A DNA stretch of 46,688 nucleotides from Candidatus Saganbacteria bacterium (GCA_026387795.1 JAPLLA010000046.1:1-46688); one strand, 5' to 3'; numbered from the stretch's first letter, positions 1 to 7,134 are shown. A program made the numbers and translations. The notes: generated by a model not told the origin, from the letters alone.

Positions 1-419
1 TTGTTTTGGAAACCGAGGCATTCAGCCTCAGGTTTCCAACTCTTTTCAGCTTTTAATGCTCCGATAACTTTTGCAAATTGTGATGCTCCGCCGTCCAAAA
101 GATCGTCCCTTGTTACAGAAGTTACTACTACATATTTTAAGTTTAGTTTTTCTGCTGCTTGTGCAATCCGCACGGCTTCGGTTTCATCTACTGGTTTTGG
201 GATGCCATTTTTAACAGCGCAAAACCCGCAGTTGCGAGTGCAAATGTCTCCTAAAATCATGAAAGTGAGGGTGTTACAGCTATAACATTCGCCAAGGTTT
301 GGACAGTGTGCAGATTCGCAGACTGTGTGGATATCAGAATCGCCAAGCAACTCCCGTATCTTTTTGAGATTTTCTTGTTTTGGGGTTCTTTTGATTAACC
401 AAACAGGGAGTTTGGACAT
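1..419 (-). CDS. lipA: Lipoyl synthase, N-terminal part (runs off left edge)
   Basis: Radical SAM enzyme that inserts two sulfur atoms into protein-bound octanoyl groups to form lipoyl cofactors. About 139 codons are visible on the minus strand. CESAHCPNLGEC (CX4CX5C) matches the auxiliary Fe-S cluster site of LipA, and CTRNCGFC is the radical SAM cluster motif, followed by VVVTSVTRDDLLDGGASQF, typical of the family. The ATG at 419 is the first in-frame start and has no obvious Shine-Dalgarno; an ATG at 430 is in another frame and soon stops. Near the left edge, where LipA normally passes from helix to the IEVLIPDF strand, the reading frame runs through a 34-bp palindromic repeat encoding SWKPEAECLGFQ. 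The 3' half is outside the window, so integrity beyond the repeat is unknown. It is divergent from the regulator at 569. lpdA at 2614 is a functional partner in lipoate-dependent complexes. Confidence 0.9.
   Translation of the reverse strand, partial: MSKLPVWLIKRTPKQENLKKIRELLGDSDIHTVCESAHCPNLGECYSCNTLTFMILGDICTRNCGFCAVKNGIPKPVDETEAVRIAQAAEKLNLKYVVVTSVTRDDLLDGGASQFAKVIGALKAEKSWKPEAECLGFQN
6..39 (+). repeat. 34-bp palindromic hairpin repeat, copy 1 (inside lipA)
   Basis: Layout is a 9-bp outer stem (TTGGAAACC/GGTTTCCAA), a 5-bp inner stem (GAGGC/GCCTC), a 5-nt loop ATTCA and one unpaired A on the right arm. It is identical, in reverse orientation, to the copy at 2509-2542. It is translated in frame within lipA. 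Confidence 0.9.
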
Positions 420-501
420 GGGGTAAACATAGCAAAAAAAAGAGATAAATAAAAGTTAAAAAAGAGTCGGTTTTAGCCCTTCCCCCTAAGCGAACTTTTG
501 G

Positions 502-538
502 TTGACAACTTTTATTTTATTTGCAATAATAAAGTTGT
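502..538 (+). promoter_or_regulatory. Promoter with overlapping inverted repeat for the 569 gene
   Basis: TTGACA (502-507) and AATAAT (525-530) are separated by 17 bp. The inverted repeat ACAACTTT (505-512) / AAAGTTGT (531-538) brackets the -10 box. A repressor bound there would block RNA polymerase; the downstream gene's own HTH domain is the obvious candidate, giving autoregulation (inference). A purine-rich ribosome site GGGGAAGG lies about 10 nt before the ATG at 569. Confidence 0.6.
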
Positions 539-568
539 AAACTTATTTATGGGGAAGGTTAATTCAAT

Positions 569-1594
569 ATGGATATAAGAAAAGAAATAATCGAACGCCT
601 TAATAAAAACGGCAAAGTGAAGGCCGCAGAAATAGTTTGCGCTTCGGGATTGTCCCGCACGTATGTCAACCGTATTTTCCAAAGACTTGAAGATGAAGGG
701 ATCCTGGTTTTAGTTGGCAAGGCCAATAAAGCACATTATGTTAAAGCGGAAAAACAGGAAATGCTGAAGGCTCAAAAAAAAGAACTGAAAATACGCCGCC
801 TCTTGAAAAACCAGAGCCTTTCTGAAGACCTGATTCTTGATGAGATAAAACAGCAATCCGGGATTTTTATTGGCTTGCGCGAAAATGTAGAAAGAATAAT
901 TAGCTATGCTTTTACCGAAATGCTCAATAACGCAATTGAACATTCTAAATCGCCAGTTATAACCGTAATGATGCAAAAAGACGAAAGAACAGTTTTTTTT
1001 GATGTTATAGACAGGGGGGTTGGAATTTTCCGGCATATTGTGCAAAAGAAGCATCTTAAAAATGAATTAGAAGCCATCCAAGATCTTTTGAAAGGGAAAC
1101 AGACTACGGCTCCCCGCCGGCACAGCGGAGAAGGGATTTTCTTTACTTCTAAAGTTGCGGACCTTCTTACTCTTCAAAGCGGCAATAAGAAACTAGTGTT
1201 TAACAACTTTTTGGAAGATGTTTTTATAAGGGATTGCAAGACAATTAGCGGGACCAAAGTGACTTTTGCGGTTTCTTTAAGATCAACGAGGGAACTGAGA
1301 AAGGTTTTTGAGAGTTATTCGGATGATTTTTTTGGTTTTAGCAAAACCAGGGTGATTGTCAAACTCTTTAAAATGGGCACGGAATATATTTCTAGGTCTC
1401 AAGCCCGCAGGATAGTAAGCGGATTGGATAAGTTTAAAACCGTGGTTCTTGATTTTAAAGGAGTGGAAACAGTAGGCCAGGGTTTTGCGGATGAAATTTT
1501 CAGGGTTTGGCATTCACACTATCCGGGAATCAAAATTATTACGCGGGACATGAATGAAAACGTGGCTTTTATGGTCAAGCGTTCGACTGTCTAG
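569..1594 (+). CDS. HTH / GHKL ATPase / STAS-like DUF4325 regulator
   Basis: Three-part regulatory protein of 341 residues. Residues 1-60 form a winged helix-turn-helix (ASGLSRTYVNRIFQRLEDEG). Residues about 105-215 form a histidine-kinase-like ATPase fold with an N-box (TEMLNNAIEHS, 117-127), a G1 box (DRGVGI, 148-153) and a G2 box (HSGEGI, 185-190), but no histidine-phosphotransfer domain. The C-terminal 80 residues resemble the STAS-like DUF4325 domain (VVLDFKGVETVGQGFADEIFR). Proteins with this order are known only by family; their signal and target are not established. It could act like an anti-sigma kinase fused to its own DNA-binding and STAS parts (inference). Its stop overlaps the stop of the convergent membrane protein gene by 4 bp. 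Confidence 0.8.
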   Translation: MDIRKEIIERLNKNGKVKAAEIVCASGLSRTYVNRIFQRLEDEGILVLVGKANKAHYVKAEKQEMLKAQKKELKIRRLLKNQSLSEDLILDEIKQQSGIFIGLRENVERIISYAFTEMLNNAIEHSKSPVITVMMQKDERTVFFDVIDRGVGIFRHIVQKKHLKNELEAIQDLLKGKQTTAPRRHSGEGIFFTSKVADLLTLQSGNKKLVFNNFLEDVFIRDCKTISGTKVTFAVSLRSTRELRKVFESYSDDFFGFSKTRVIVKLFKMGTEYISRSQARRIVSGLDKFKTVVLDFKGVETVGQGFADEIFRVWHSHYPGIKIITRDMNENVAFMVKRSTV

Positions 1595-2490
1595 CTCCAA
1601 ATCCCTTTTGTTGTTAAATCATACTTTTCCAGCCACGGAGAGACAAATTGCATTAGTAATGGTCCAATGACAGTTAGTACCACAATATTTCCTACACTCC
1701 AGCTAAACCAGGCAGGTGCAATTAAATCCACAGTAATGCTTTTGGTTAAATATAAAATCATTACTCCTACAAACCCGCCCACAATTGAAGGGATCACAAC
1801 CGCAAAAGAGAGAAAAAACGCCCAGTTGCTGACCCAATTCTTGTTATTCAAGATTCCTTTCCCTGAAGGGTTAATATCCATTAGCCTGGCCAAGGTCCTG
1901 TACATTATAAATGGGATGACCACTTCTACTACATCTGCCAAACCCAAAAGAAGAGAGGTGTTTAAAGGCAATCCGCTCAAAATTCCTGCTCCAAAAACCC
2001 CGGCAATATATGCGGCCAAAATTCCCCACCCCCCAAACCAGAGTGTAAAAGCCATTAAAAAAGCAATGGAAAAATATAAAGACGAGACCCCTTTTATCCC
2101 CAAGAAAGTTGCATCCAACACCCCGTACCAGGATAAGATTATTCCTAAAATAATGGCAGAGAGGTAAATGATCAGGTTTTTTGGTTCCAAATTTTTAGTT
2201 CCCCATTTTAAAGAGTATTCTTCTGTGCTGGTCCTGGGATAGGGGTTCAGGTAGTTGAGGACCGCAAAAATGATGAAAATATAAGCAAGGTTACTTAAAA
2301 GCATGAGCAGGGGTATCCCAGAAGGCGGACCAAAAACAGCAATGGATTGTGAAAGCGCAAACCCGGTCCACCCAACCATCATCAGCCCCCAAAAGAAAGA
2401 ATATTTTTTATCGTTGTCCTTGGAGTACAAATGAGCGCTAATGCAGAGAAAGACAATGGACCAAGCAAAGAATAAATTAAGATAGGACAT
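1591..2490 (-). CDS. Multi-pass membrane protein, function unknown
   Basis: 299 residues with about eight hydrophobic membrane segments (for example LNLFFAWSIVFLCISAHLY at the N-terminus, then LIIYLSAIILGIILSWYGV). The glycine-rich stretch GGWGILAAYIAGVFGAGILSG and the overall arrangement recall MASE1-type sensor modules or small-molecule transporter membrane components, but no output domain is attached and I do not recognise the family. The start is well supported: AGGAGG lies 8 nt before the ATG. The palindromic repeat at 2509-2542 sits directly upstream of that ribosome site, so it is probably in the mRNA leader. Convergent with the HTH/ATPase gene, overlapping by 4 bp. Confidence 0.7.
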   Translation of the reverse strand: MSYLNLFFAWSIVFLCISAHLYSKDNDKKYSFFWGLMMVGWTGFALSQSIAVFGPPSGIPLLMLLSNLAYIFIIFAVLNYLNPYPRTSTEEYSLKWGTKNLEPKNLIIYLSAIILGIILSWYGVLDATFLGIKGVSSLYFSIAFLMAFTLWFGGWGILAAYIAGVFGAGILSGLPLNTSLLLGLADVVEVVIPFIMYRTLARLMDINPSGKGILNNKNWVSNWAFFLSFAVVIPSIVGGFVGVMILYLTKSITVDLIAPAWFSWSVGNIVVLTVIGPLLMQFVSPWLEKYDLTTKGIWS

Positions 2491-2508
2491 TTATGAGCCT
2501 CCTTATTG

Positions 2509-2542
2509 TTGGAAACCTGAGGCTGAATGCCTCGGTTTCCAA
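2509..2542 (-). repeat. 34-bp palindromic hairpin repeat, copy 2
   Basis: Exact reverse complement of copy 1 at 6-39. Lies in the leader of the membrane protein gene, immediately before its Shine-Dalgarno. Followed by two direct CCGAGATAA words and then copy 3. Confidence 0.9.
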
Positions 2543-2570
2543 ATGATTTCCCCGAGATAACCGAGATAAA

Positions 2571-2604
2571 TTGGAAACCGCGACATTTAGTCGCAGGTTT
2601 TCAA
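2571..2604 (+). repeat. 34-bp palindromic hairpin repeat, variant copy 3
   Basis: Same architecture and almost the same outer arms (TTGGAAACC/GGTTTTCAA), but the inner stem is GCGAC/GTCGC instead of GAGGC/GCCTC, with loop ATTTA and the same unpaired A. Both sides of the inner stem changed together. It lies 9 bp past the lpdA stop and could help end lpdA transcription, though there is no good T-run. Confidence 0.85.
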
Positions 2605-2613
2605 TTTATCCCC

Positions 2614-3999
2614 TTATTTGTTAACTATATGGATCGATTTTTTGTTTACTGCTTCTACTGCTTCTACAAACGCTTCTGCAAGTGTAGGGTGGGCATGGAT
2701 GGTTTCTTCTATATCTCCCAACTTTACTCCTAGATTATAAGCAAGGGTCCCTTCTGCAATCAAGTCTGCTGCATGAGGTCCTACAATATGGATGCCAAGT
2801 ATTTGGTCCTTTTGGTTTGAGATGATTTTAATAAAACCTTCGGTCTGGGAGATGGCTTGGGCTTTGCCCGAAGCCTGGAACGGGAATTTTCCGATTTTGA
2901 TGTTTTCTTTGCCAAATTTTTTGATCGCTTCTTTTTCCGTAATCCCAACAGAGGCAATTTCAGGTGAAGAGTGGATGGCCATGGGAATAGCTTTGTAATC
3001 AATCTCTTTATCTTGCCCCATGGCACACTCTGCGGCTATTTTTCCTTGGGCCATGGCTACGTGTGCTACCATTTTTACTCCTGTAATATCTCCTACAGCG
3101 TAAATGCCCGGCAGATTGGTCTGCATTTTCCGGTTTGTGGCCACCATCCCTTTATCCAGTTTAATCCCAACCTCTGCTAAGCCCTCGTTATTAAAACTTC
3201 TGCCAATGGTTAAGAGTGCTTTTTCTTTTGTAATACTGGTCCCGTCTTCTAAAAGCACTTCTACTTGACCGTTTTTTAAATTTGCTTCTTTTACTTTCGA
3301 ACCGGGTAGAACTTCGATTCCTCTTTTTTTGAACAGATAGGCGATTAGCTTGCTGGTTTCTTCGTCTTCTGCAGGCAGCAAGCTTGGCATCATTTCTATT
3401 ACCGTAATATCTACGCCCGCGTCTTTGAACAATGAGGCAAACTCTATTCCCATTACCCCTCCGCCAATGACGAGCATGCTTTGCGGCAGGGATTTTAGGT
3501 TTAGCGCGTCTGTGGAATCAAGGATATTTTGATGATCTATTACAAAAGGAGGAACAGTTGCTGCTTCGGACCCTGTGGCAATTATAATATTATGTGCAGA
3601 GATCCTTTTGATCTCTCCGTTTTGGGATGTGACCTCAACCACTTCGGGTTCGATGATCCTTGCTGTTCCTTGTATTATTTCAATTTTATTTTGCTTGATG
3701 ACAAAATCTATCCCTTTGACCAGTTTTTCTACTGTTTTTTCTTTGTAAGCCTGGACTTTTTCCCAGTTTAATTTTATCTCTTGTGCTTCAATGCCGAGCT
3801 TGTCTGCGGTTTTTAGTTTGGAAAAAAGTTCCAGGCAGTAAAGTAGGGCTTTGGTAGGTATGCAGCCGCGGTTTAGGCAGGTGCCACCGATCCGGTCTTT
3901 TTCGATTAAGGCTACTTTTGCTCCGAGCTGGCTAGCTCTGATAGCTGCGGTATACCCGCCTGGCCCTGCGCCTATAACGATAATGTCAAAATCTGCCAT
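2614..3999 (-). CDS. lpdA: Dihydrolipoyl dehydrogenase (E3)
   Basis: FAD-dependent E3 subunit that reoxidises dihydrolipoyl groups of 2-oxoacid dehydrogenase or glycine cleavage complexes with NAD+. 461 residues, normal family length. The N-terminal FAD-binding motif is IGAGPGGYTAAIRA. The redox-active disulfide is C41/C46 in GGTCLNRGCIPTK, a second Rossmann motif is IGGGVMGIEFASLF, and ATNRKMQTNLPGIYAVGDI is the FAD-domain signature. The C-terminal interface domain carries the catalytic His-Glu in HAHPTLAEAF. There is no N-terminal lipoyl domain. lipA lies less than 3 kb away, but no E1 or E2 gene is visible here. Confidence 0.97.
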   Translation of the reverse strand: MADFDIIVIGAGPGGYTAAIRASQLGAKVALIEKDRIGGTCLNRGCIPTKALLYCLELFSKLKTADKLGIEAQEIKLNWEKVQAYKEKTVEKLVKGIDFVIKQNKIEIIQGTARIIEPEVVEVTSQNGEIKRISAHNIIIATGSEAATVPPFVIDHQNILDSTDALNLKSLPQSMLVIGGGVMGIEFASLFKDAGVDITVIEMMPSLLPAEDEETSKLIAYLFKKRGIEVLPGSKVKEANLKNGQVEVLLEDGTSITKEKALLTIGRSFNNEGLAEVGIKLDKGMVATNRKMQTNLPGIYAVGDITGVKMVAHVAMAQGKIAAECAMGQDKEIDYKAIPMAIHSSPEIASVGITEKEAIKKFGKENIKIGKFPFQASGKAQAISQTEGFIKIISNQKDQILGIHIVGPHAADLIAEGTLAYNLGVKLGDIEETIHAHPTLAEAFVEAVEAVNKKSIHIVNK

Positions 4000-4029
4000 G
4001 TTGCTAATAGTTTATCATATATTAAATTA

Positions 4030-4151
4030 AACTCTAAATCCGAAATTCTAAACTCTAAATAATATCAAATGATCAAAGCTCTAAAGTTTTAAACATTTGA
4101 ATTTTGATATTGGGATTTGTTTAGGATTTAGAAATTAGGATTTCGAATTTT
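4030..4151. repeat. AT-rich imperfect palindromic intergenic element
   Basis: The 150 bp between lpdA and the radical SAM gene are filled by words such as CTCTAAATCCGAAATTCTAAA and, in opposite sense, GGATTTGTTTAGGATTTAG. The last 39 bp (4113-4151) match a segment inside leuS (15196-15234) at 34 of 39 positions. The element runs into the stop codon of the radical SAM gene (4150-4152). No gene is seen here. Confidence 0.75.
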
Positions 4152-4761
4152 ACTTCTGGTAGTTTTCTTCGTAGTATGGCCGAACGCGGAAATTGACCCC
4201 TAGGTCTGTAGCAATTTGACGGCAGGCATCTTTGTCTACGTTTGGCAGATCAACCACAGTAGCAGTTACTTCGGGTATCTGTTTTTTTGCTTCTTTTATA
4301 AACTCAATAATTGCAGGGTATGCTTTTTGGCTTAAACGAGGGTTGCAGATTGCCTCATAACTGGCTGCATCCGGAGCGTTTAAGCTTACAGAGATGGAAT
4401 TGATCAGCCCTTTTAGCTCAGGAAGGATGTTTTTCTTCCAAAAAAGGTTGGCATGGCCGTTGGTATCAATCCGGATACTAATGTCCGGATGTTTGCTCTT
4501 GAGAGTTTTTGAAACTTCAATTACAGTATCCAAACGAAGAAGAGGTTCACCATAGCCGCAAAATACGACTTCTTGATACTTGGAAGGATCTCCGATTGCA
4601 TCCAATATCTCTTGTGTAGAGGGTTCCTTTTCCAGCCATAGCGGGCTTTCATTATTAAATTGCCGCTTTTTATACCGGATGCAGAAATTGCACTCGTTTG
4701 TACAGCGGTTTGTAATATTTAAGTATAAAGATTTGCCGATTTGGTAAGCAATGGAATTCAT
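4150..4761 (-). CDS. TatD-associated radical SAM protein
   Basis: Short radical SAM protein (203 residues) of the family usually encoded beside a TatD-type nuclease. Cluster cysteines are C20, C24 and C27 in CTNECNFC; VVFCGYGEPLLR is the family's GGEP-like motif and SISVSLNAPDAASYE follows. There is no SPASM or other auxiliary-cluster domain, so this is a minimal fold whose substrate is not known. No TatD gene is visible next to it; instead the HEPN gene stops 13 bp upstream, so the two are probably co-transcribed. Start ATG at 4761. The stop codon lies in the AT-rich repeat element, which may have trimmed or replaced the original 3' end (inference). Confidence 0.85.
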   Translation of the reverse strand: MNSIAYQIGKSLYLNITNRCTNECNFCIRYKKRQFNNESPLWLEKEPSTQEILDAIGDPSKYQEVVFCGYGEPLLRLDTVIEVSKTLKSKHPDISIRIDTNGHANLFWKKNILPELKGLINSISVSLNAPDAASYEAICNPRLSQKAYPAIIEFIKEAKKQIPEVTATVVDLPNVDKDACRQIATDLGVNFRVRPYYEENYQK

Positions 4762-4774
4762 AAATATGGTATTT

Positions 4775-5182
4775 CTAGGAAAGGATGGAATTGACCCATT
4801 TGAAAAATCTTTCTGCGTGCAAGATTATTTCTGCGGCTTCATTTTTGCCGAATTTTTTCCCTTCATATTCCACGAGGTTCTTTTTCTTTATTACCCTTAA
4901 GAAATGGCTGGCTCCGGTTTTGACATCTTTGAGATCGGAGAGCGATTGCAAAAGAGTTACAGCATCATCGTGATTATGGCTGGTACATCTGATTCCTTTT
5001 GACCAGATAGTTAAAGCGTCGTTAGCAGAAATACAGCAGTGTACGGCTTCCAAAGCAGCAGAATTCCAGCGTTCCTCCCTAAAACAATCCATCATGGAAT
5101 CATAAAATTCCGCAGCTTTAGAAAAATAACCGAGGGATTCATTTTTATTTACGTTTTTATGTAGAATGTTTTTTGCTGCCAA
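4775..5182 (-). CDS. HEPN-domain toxin candidate
   Basis: 135-residue all-helical HEPN protein, partner of the adjacent nucleotidyltransferase. The helix RWNSAALEAVHCCISANDAL is typical, and R65 to H71 (RCTSHNH) gives the RX4-6H motif used for RNA cleavage in this superfamily. The best start is TTG at 5182, with AGGAG about 10 nt upstream; the next ATG would remove the first HEPN helix. It overlaps the end of the MNT gene by 26 bp, implying translational coupling. In known HEPN/MNT pairs the HEPN protein is an RNase neutralised by AMPylation from MNT; whether this pair works so is inferred. Confidence 0.85.
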   Translation of the reverse strand: MAAKNILHKNVNKNESLGYFSKAAEFYDSMMDCFREERWNSAALEAVHCCISANDALTIWSKGIRCTSHNHDDAVTLLQSLSDLKDVKTGASHFLRVIKKKNLVEYEGKKFGKNEAAEIILHAERFFKWVNSILS

Positions 5183-5795
5183 TTTTTATTAGCTCCTGGG
5201 GGGATTTGCCTGCGATGGGGGCCCCAATCCGTAAGACCCCTAGAAGGAAAGGGTCCCTTTTTCTTAGCCTGGAACGAAAATTATCCAGTGAAAGGACAAC
5301 GGGAGAGAGCATGTTCCCAAACTGATGTATGAAGTCAAATTCAAGCAGGGATAAGGCATTTTCGATTTCTTTTTTTCTCTTTTTGTTTGAAGCCACAATT
5401 AGAATGTCCACGTCAGAAGCAGCCCTTTCTTTCCCCCCGGCCACGCTCCCAAATAATACTACGGAAATGAAAGGGGTTTTTATCCTTTTTGTCAGGGACA
5501 GAGCCATAAGTTCAATTAGCCGGTTTTCTCTTTCAAAGAGAGGAGCCAGTAGTTCTTTTACCAATAGATTTTTGTCGTTTATTTTATACAAAACCCCGCT
5601 GTTGGTGTTGTTTAACAAGATTACTCCTTGCTGGGCAAGTTCTTTCAGGGCGCGGTGGCAGGTCTTATGGTCCATTTTTATAGCCCGAGCAATTTCCCTG
5701 CCCATAGATTCCAGCCGGGTTTTAAGCAAAAACCGCAAGATTTTTACTTTTGATTTTTGAGCAAGCAAGTTTTCGAGTGTATCTTTGAATTTCAT
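5157..5795 (-). CDS. HTH-fused minimal nucleotidyltransferase (MNT antitoxin)
   Basis: 212 residues. Residues 15-75 are a winged helix (GREIARAIKMDHKTCHRAL) and residues about 108-200 a pol-beta-type minimal nucleotidyltransferase with GSVAGG (116-121) and the metal-binding pair D128/D130 in SDVDILI. Such MNT proteins modify and silence their HEPN partner. Fusion to an HTH suggests the protein also represses its own operon, which agrees with the paired GGGG-N8-CCCC sites between promoter and start codon. First gene of the MNT-HEPN-radical SAM unit. Start ATG at 5795. Confidence 0.88.
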   Translation of the reverse strand: MKFKDTLENLLAQKSKVKILRFLLKTRLESMGREIARAIKMDHKTCHRALKELAQQGVILLNNTNSGVLYKINDKNLLVKELLAPLFERENRLIELMALSLTKRIKTPFISVVLFGSVAGGKERAASDVDILIVASNKKRKKEIENALSLLEFDFIHQFGNMLSPVVLSLDNFRSRLRKRDPFLLGVLRIGAPIAGKSPQELIKIGSKKHST

Positions 5796-5806
5796 CTTAG
5801 TCCTTT

Positions 5807-5870
5807 GGGGTTTTTTATCCCCAAGCGGGGAATTTTGTCCCCATTATACGGTTTAAGGTAATTTTGTCAA
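5807..5870 (-). promoter_or_regulatory. Promoter and twin operator of the MNT/HEPN operon
   Basis: On the minus strand TTGACA (5870-5865) and TATAAT (5848-5843), both consensus, are 16 bp apart. Between the -10 box and the start codon lie two sites of identical geometry, GGGG-N8-CCCC at 5827-5842 and 5807-5822, with centres 20 bp apart, about two helical turns. Two dimers of a repressor could bind side by side on one face of the DNA; the HTH part of the MNT protein is the likely binder (inference). Confidence 0.7.
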
Positions 5871-5882
5871 GCCGGCTTATAA

Positions 5883-5911
5883 TTGACTCCCCGCTTTAGT
5901 TCTTGTAAACT
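5883..5911 (+). promoter_or_regulatory. Possible promoter of the S26/RiPP operon
   Basis: TTGACT (5883-5888), 17 bp, TAAACT (5906-5911), just upstream of the ATG at 5930; GAGG at 5918-5921 can serve as ribosome site. A TATAAT at 5878-5883 has no good -35 partner. It diverges from the MNT/HEPN promoter a few bases away. Confidence 0.45.
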
Positions 5912-5929
5912 GTTCGCGAGGTTTTAATT

Positions 5930-6466
5930 ATGGATCTACTCGATTTAGACTTATCTGCAGAGGAGAGTATCAAAAAATTTAAGATTACACGACTGGTGGG
6001 TTGCAGCATGTATCCTACTTTGCAGGAGAACGATGTGCTTTTTTTGGATACCCCTCCGGTAGAAAACATTCAGGTTGGGGACATGATTGTTTTTAAGGGG
6101 CAGGATAAAACTATTTGCCACCGCGTGGTTGGCAAGTTCATGAAAAAGGGGAAGCTCTTTTTCAAGGAAAAAGGGGACAATTGTTTGGGAGGAAGTATAA
6201 TTTCTGCGGACCTGGTTATTGCCAAGGTCAAAGAATACTACCGCGGCAGGCAGAAAATCCAAGCATCAAACTACTGGCTGGCAAGGTTCAACGTTTTAAT
6301 GGCTTTTGTCTTCAAAGGGATTGCGTTGGGCAAAAGCCTTAAAAAGAGATTGATTCCAAATGTTAGAATCGGGCGCTTTTTTAAGCCAATTTTTCGGAGT
6401 ATTGCAAAACTGAATCGTATTGGGAATAGGGCGATTAATTCAAGCAATTTAAAGAAACGCTCCTAA
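5930..6466 (+). CDS. S26-type signal peptidase with Ser-His active site
   Basis: 178-residue S24/S26 peptidase. Serine nucleophile S26 in GCSMYPT, then GDMIVFKG and H64 in ICHRVVGK. Histidine at the position of the catalytic lysine is typical of the archaeal/ER (SipW-like) branch, unlike the Ser-Lys LepB encoded at 32764. A hydrophobic stretch near residues 120-135 may anchor it. As the first gene of the peptide-modification locus it is the best candidate for cutting the leader from the precursor (inference). The last 18 codons shared with the remnant at 7915-7981 differ from it almost only at synonymous positions. After the shared part this copy ends differently (SSNLKKRS) because AbiE DNA follows. 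Confidence 0.85.
   Translation: MDLLDLDLSAEESIKKFKITRLVGCSMYPTLQENDVLFLDTPPVENIQVGDMIVFKGQDKTICHRVVGKFMKKGKLFFKEKGDNCLGGSIISADLVIAKVKEYYRGRQKIQASNYWLARFNVLMAFVFKGIALGKSLKKRLIPNVRIGRFFKPIFRSIAKLNRIGNRAINSSNLKKRS
6385..6439 (+). repeat. Direct repeat, left copy (3' end of S26 gene)
   Basis: 55 bp matching 7915-7969 at 48 positions. Five of the six differing codons are synonymous; the sixth is Ile/Leu. The two copies, 1,530 bp apart, bracket the AbiE pair. Confidence 0.9.
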
Positions 6467-6471
6467 GCCGC

Positions 6472-6499
6472 TTGACACAAAAACCGTGCCTGGTATACT
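6472..6499 (+). promoter_or_regulatory. Promoter of the AbiE pair
   Basis: TTGACA (6472-6477), 16 bp, TGG-TATACT (-10 at 6494-6499). The AT-rich near-palindrome TTATTTATTA-AAAG-TAATAATAA (6508-6530) lies between the promoter and the ATG at 6532 and may be the AbiEi operator (inference). No clear Shine-Dalgarno. The promoter lies 6 bp past the S26 stop. Confidence 0.6.
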
Positions 6500-6531
6500 A
6501 ATTTCAGTTATTTATTAAAAGTAATAATAAA

Positions 6532-7131
6532 ATGAAATACAGTCAGCTAAGAAAAAAAATACGTTCCCCAATTTTTAGCCGGCAGGATTTGCGCCTTTCG
6601 GGAGAGAAGATCTTTCCATACCAGCTTTCCCTTTGGCAGAAGAAGGGGTATCTTTTTAAAATCAGAAACGGTCTTTATGTTTTTGCGGATCAGCTTGCGT
6701 GTGTTTTGCCGGAAGAAATTGCGTTCCGCCTTTATTCCCCCAGCTACATTAGTCTTGAGAAGGCTTTATCTGTTTACGGTATAATCCCGGAGATGGTTTA
6801 TGGCATTACTTCGGTGACCCCTAAAACCACGCGGGAATTTAGAAATAAATTCGGGGATTTTACTTATAGGCACATAAAATCAGACTTATTTTTTGGTTAC
6901 CGGGAAGACAAAGATAGGAAATGCTTAATGGCGGAACCGGAAAAGGCCTTGCTGGACTATCTTTATTTTAATTTATCAAAAATAGATCCGTGCGAAGCTA
7001 TAGAAGAATTCAGGTTTAATGTGAAGATAATTAAAAAAGAACTTTCCCGGGCCAAGCTTAAAAAGTATTTGCAATTGTTTAATAACAGAAAAATGAACCA
7101 GGCCATAGGGGCAATTTTTAGAGGGAAGTAG
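6532..7131 (+). CDS. abiEi: AbiEi-family antitoxin
   Basis: 199 residues with an N-terminal winged helix (FSRQDLRLSGEKIFPYQLSLWQ split by the usual turn, then KKGYLFKIRNGLYVF) and the AbiEi core (SPSYISLEKALSVYGIIPE, then EPEKALLDYLYF). AbiEi proteins bind their own promoter and prevent toxicity of AbiEii in type IV toxin-antitoxin systems that can act against phage. The start ATG at 6532 has no clear ribosome site. It is followed after 3 bp by the AbiEii gene. Together they form a self-contained cassette inserted in the RiPP-like operon. Confidence 0.85.
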   Translation: MKYSQLRKKIRSPIFSRQDLRLSGEKIFPYQLSLWQKKGYLFKIRNGLYVFADQLACVLPEEIAFRLYSPSYISLEKALSVYGIIPEMVYGITSVTPKTTREFRNKFGDFTYRHIKSDLFFGYREDKDRKCLMAEPEKALLDYLYFNLSKIDPCEAIEEFRFNVKIIKKELSRAKLKKYLQLFNNRKMNQAIGAIFRGK

Positions 7132-7134
7132 CAT

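Noticed and set aside
1-285. Plus-strand open frame at the left edge
   Set aside because: It is the antisense of lipA, whose CX4CX5C and CX3CX2C motifs are unmistakable on the minus strand.
6385-6439. Simple transposon target-site duplication around AbiE
   Set aside because: 55 bp is long for that, the copies differ at 7 positions mostly at third codon bases, and no transposase or terminal inverted repeats are present.
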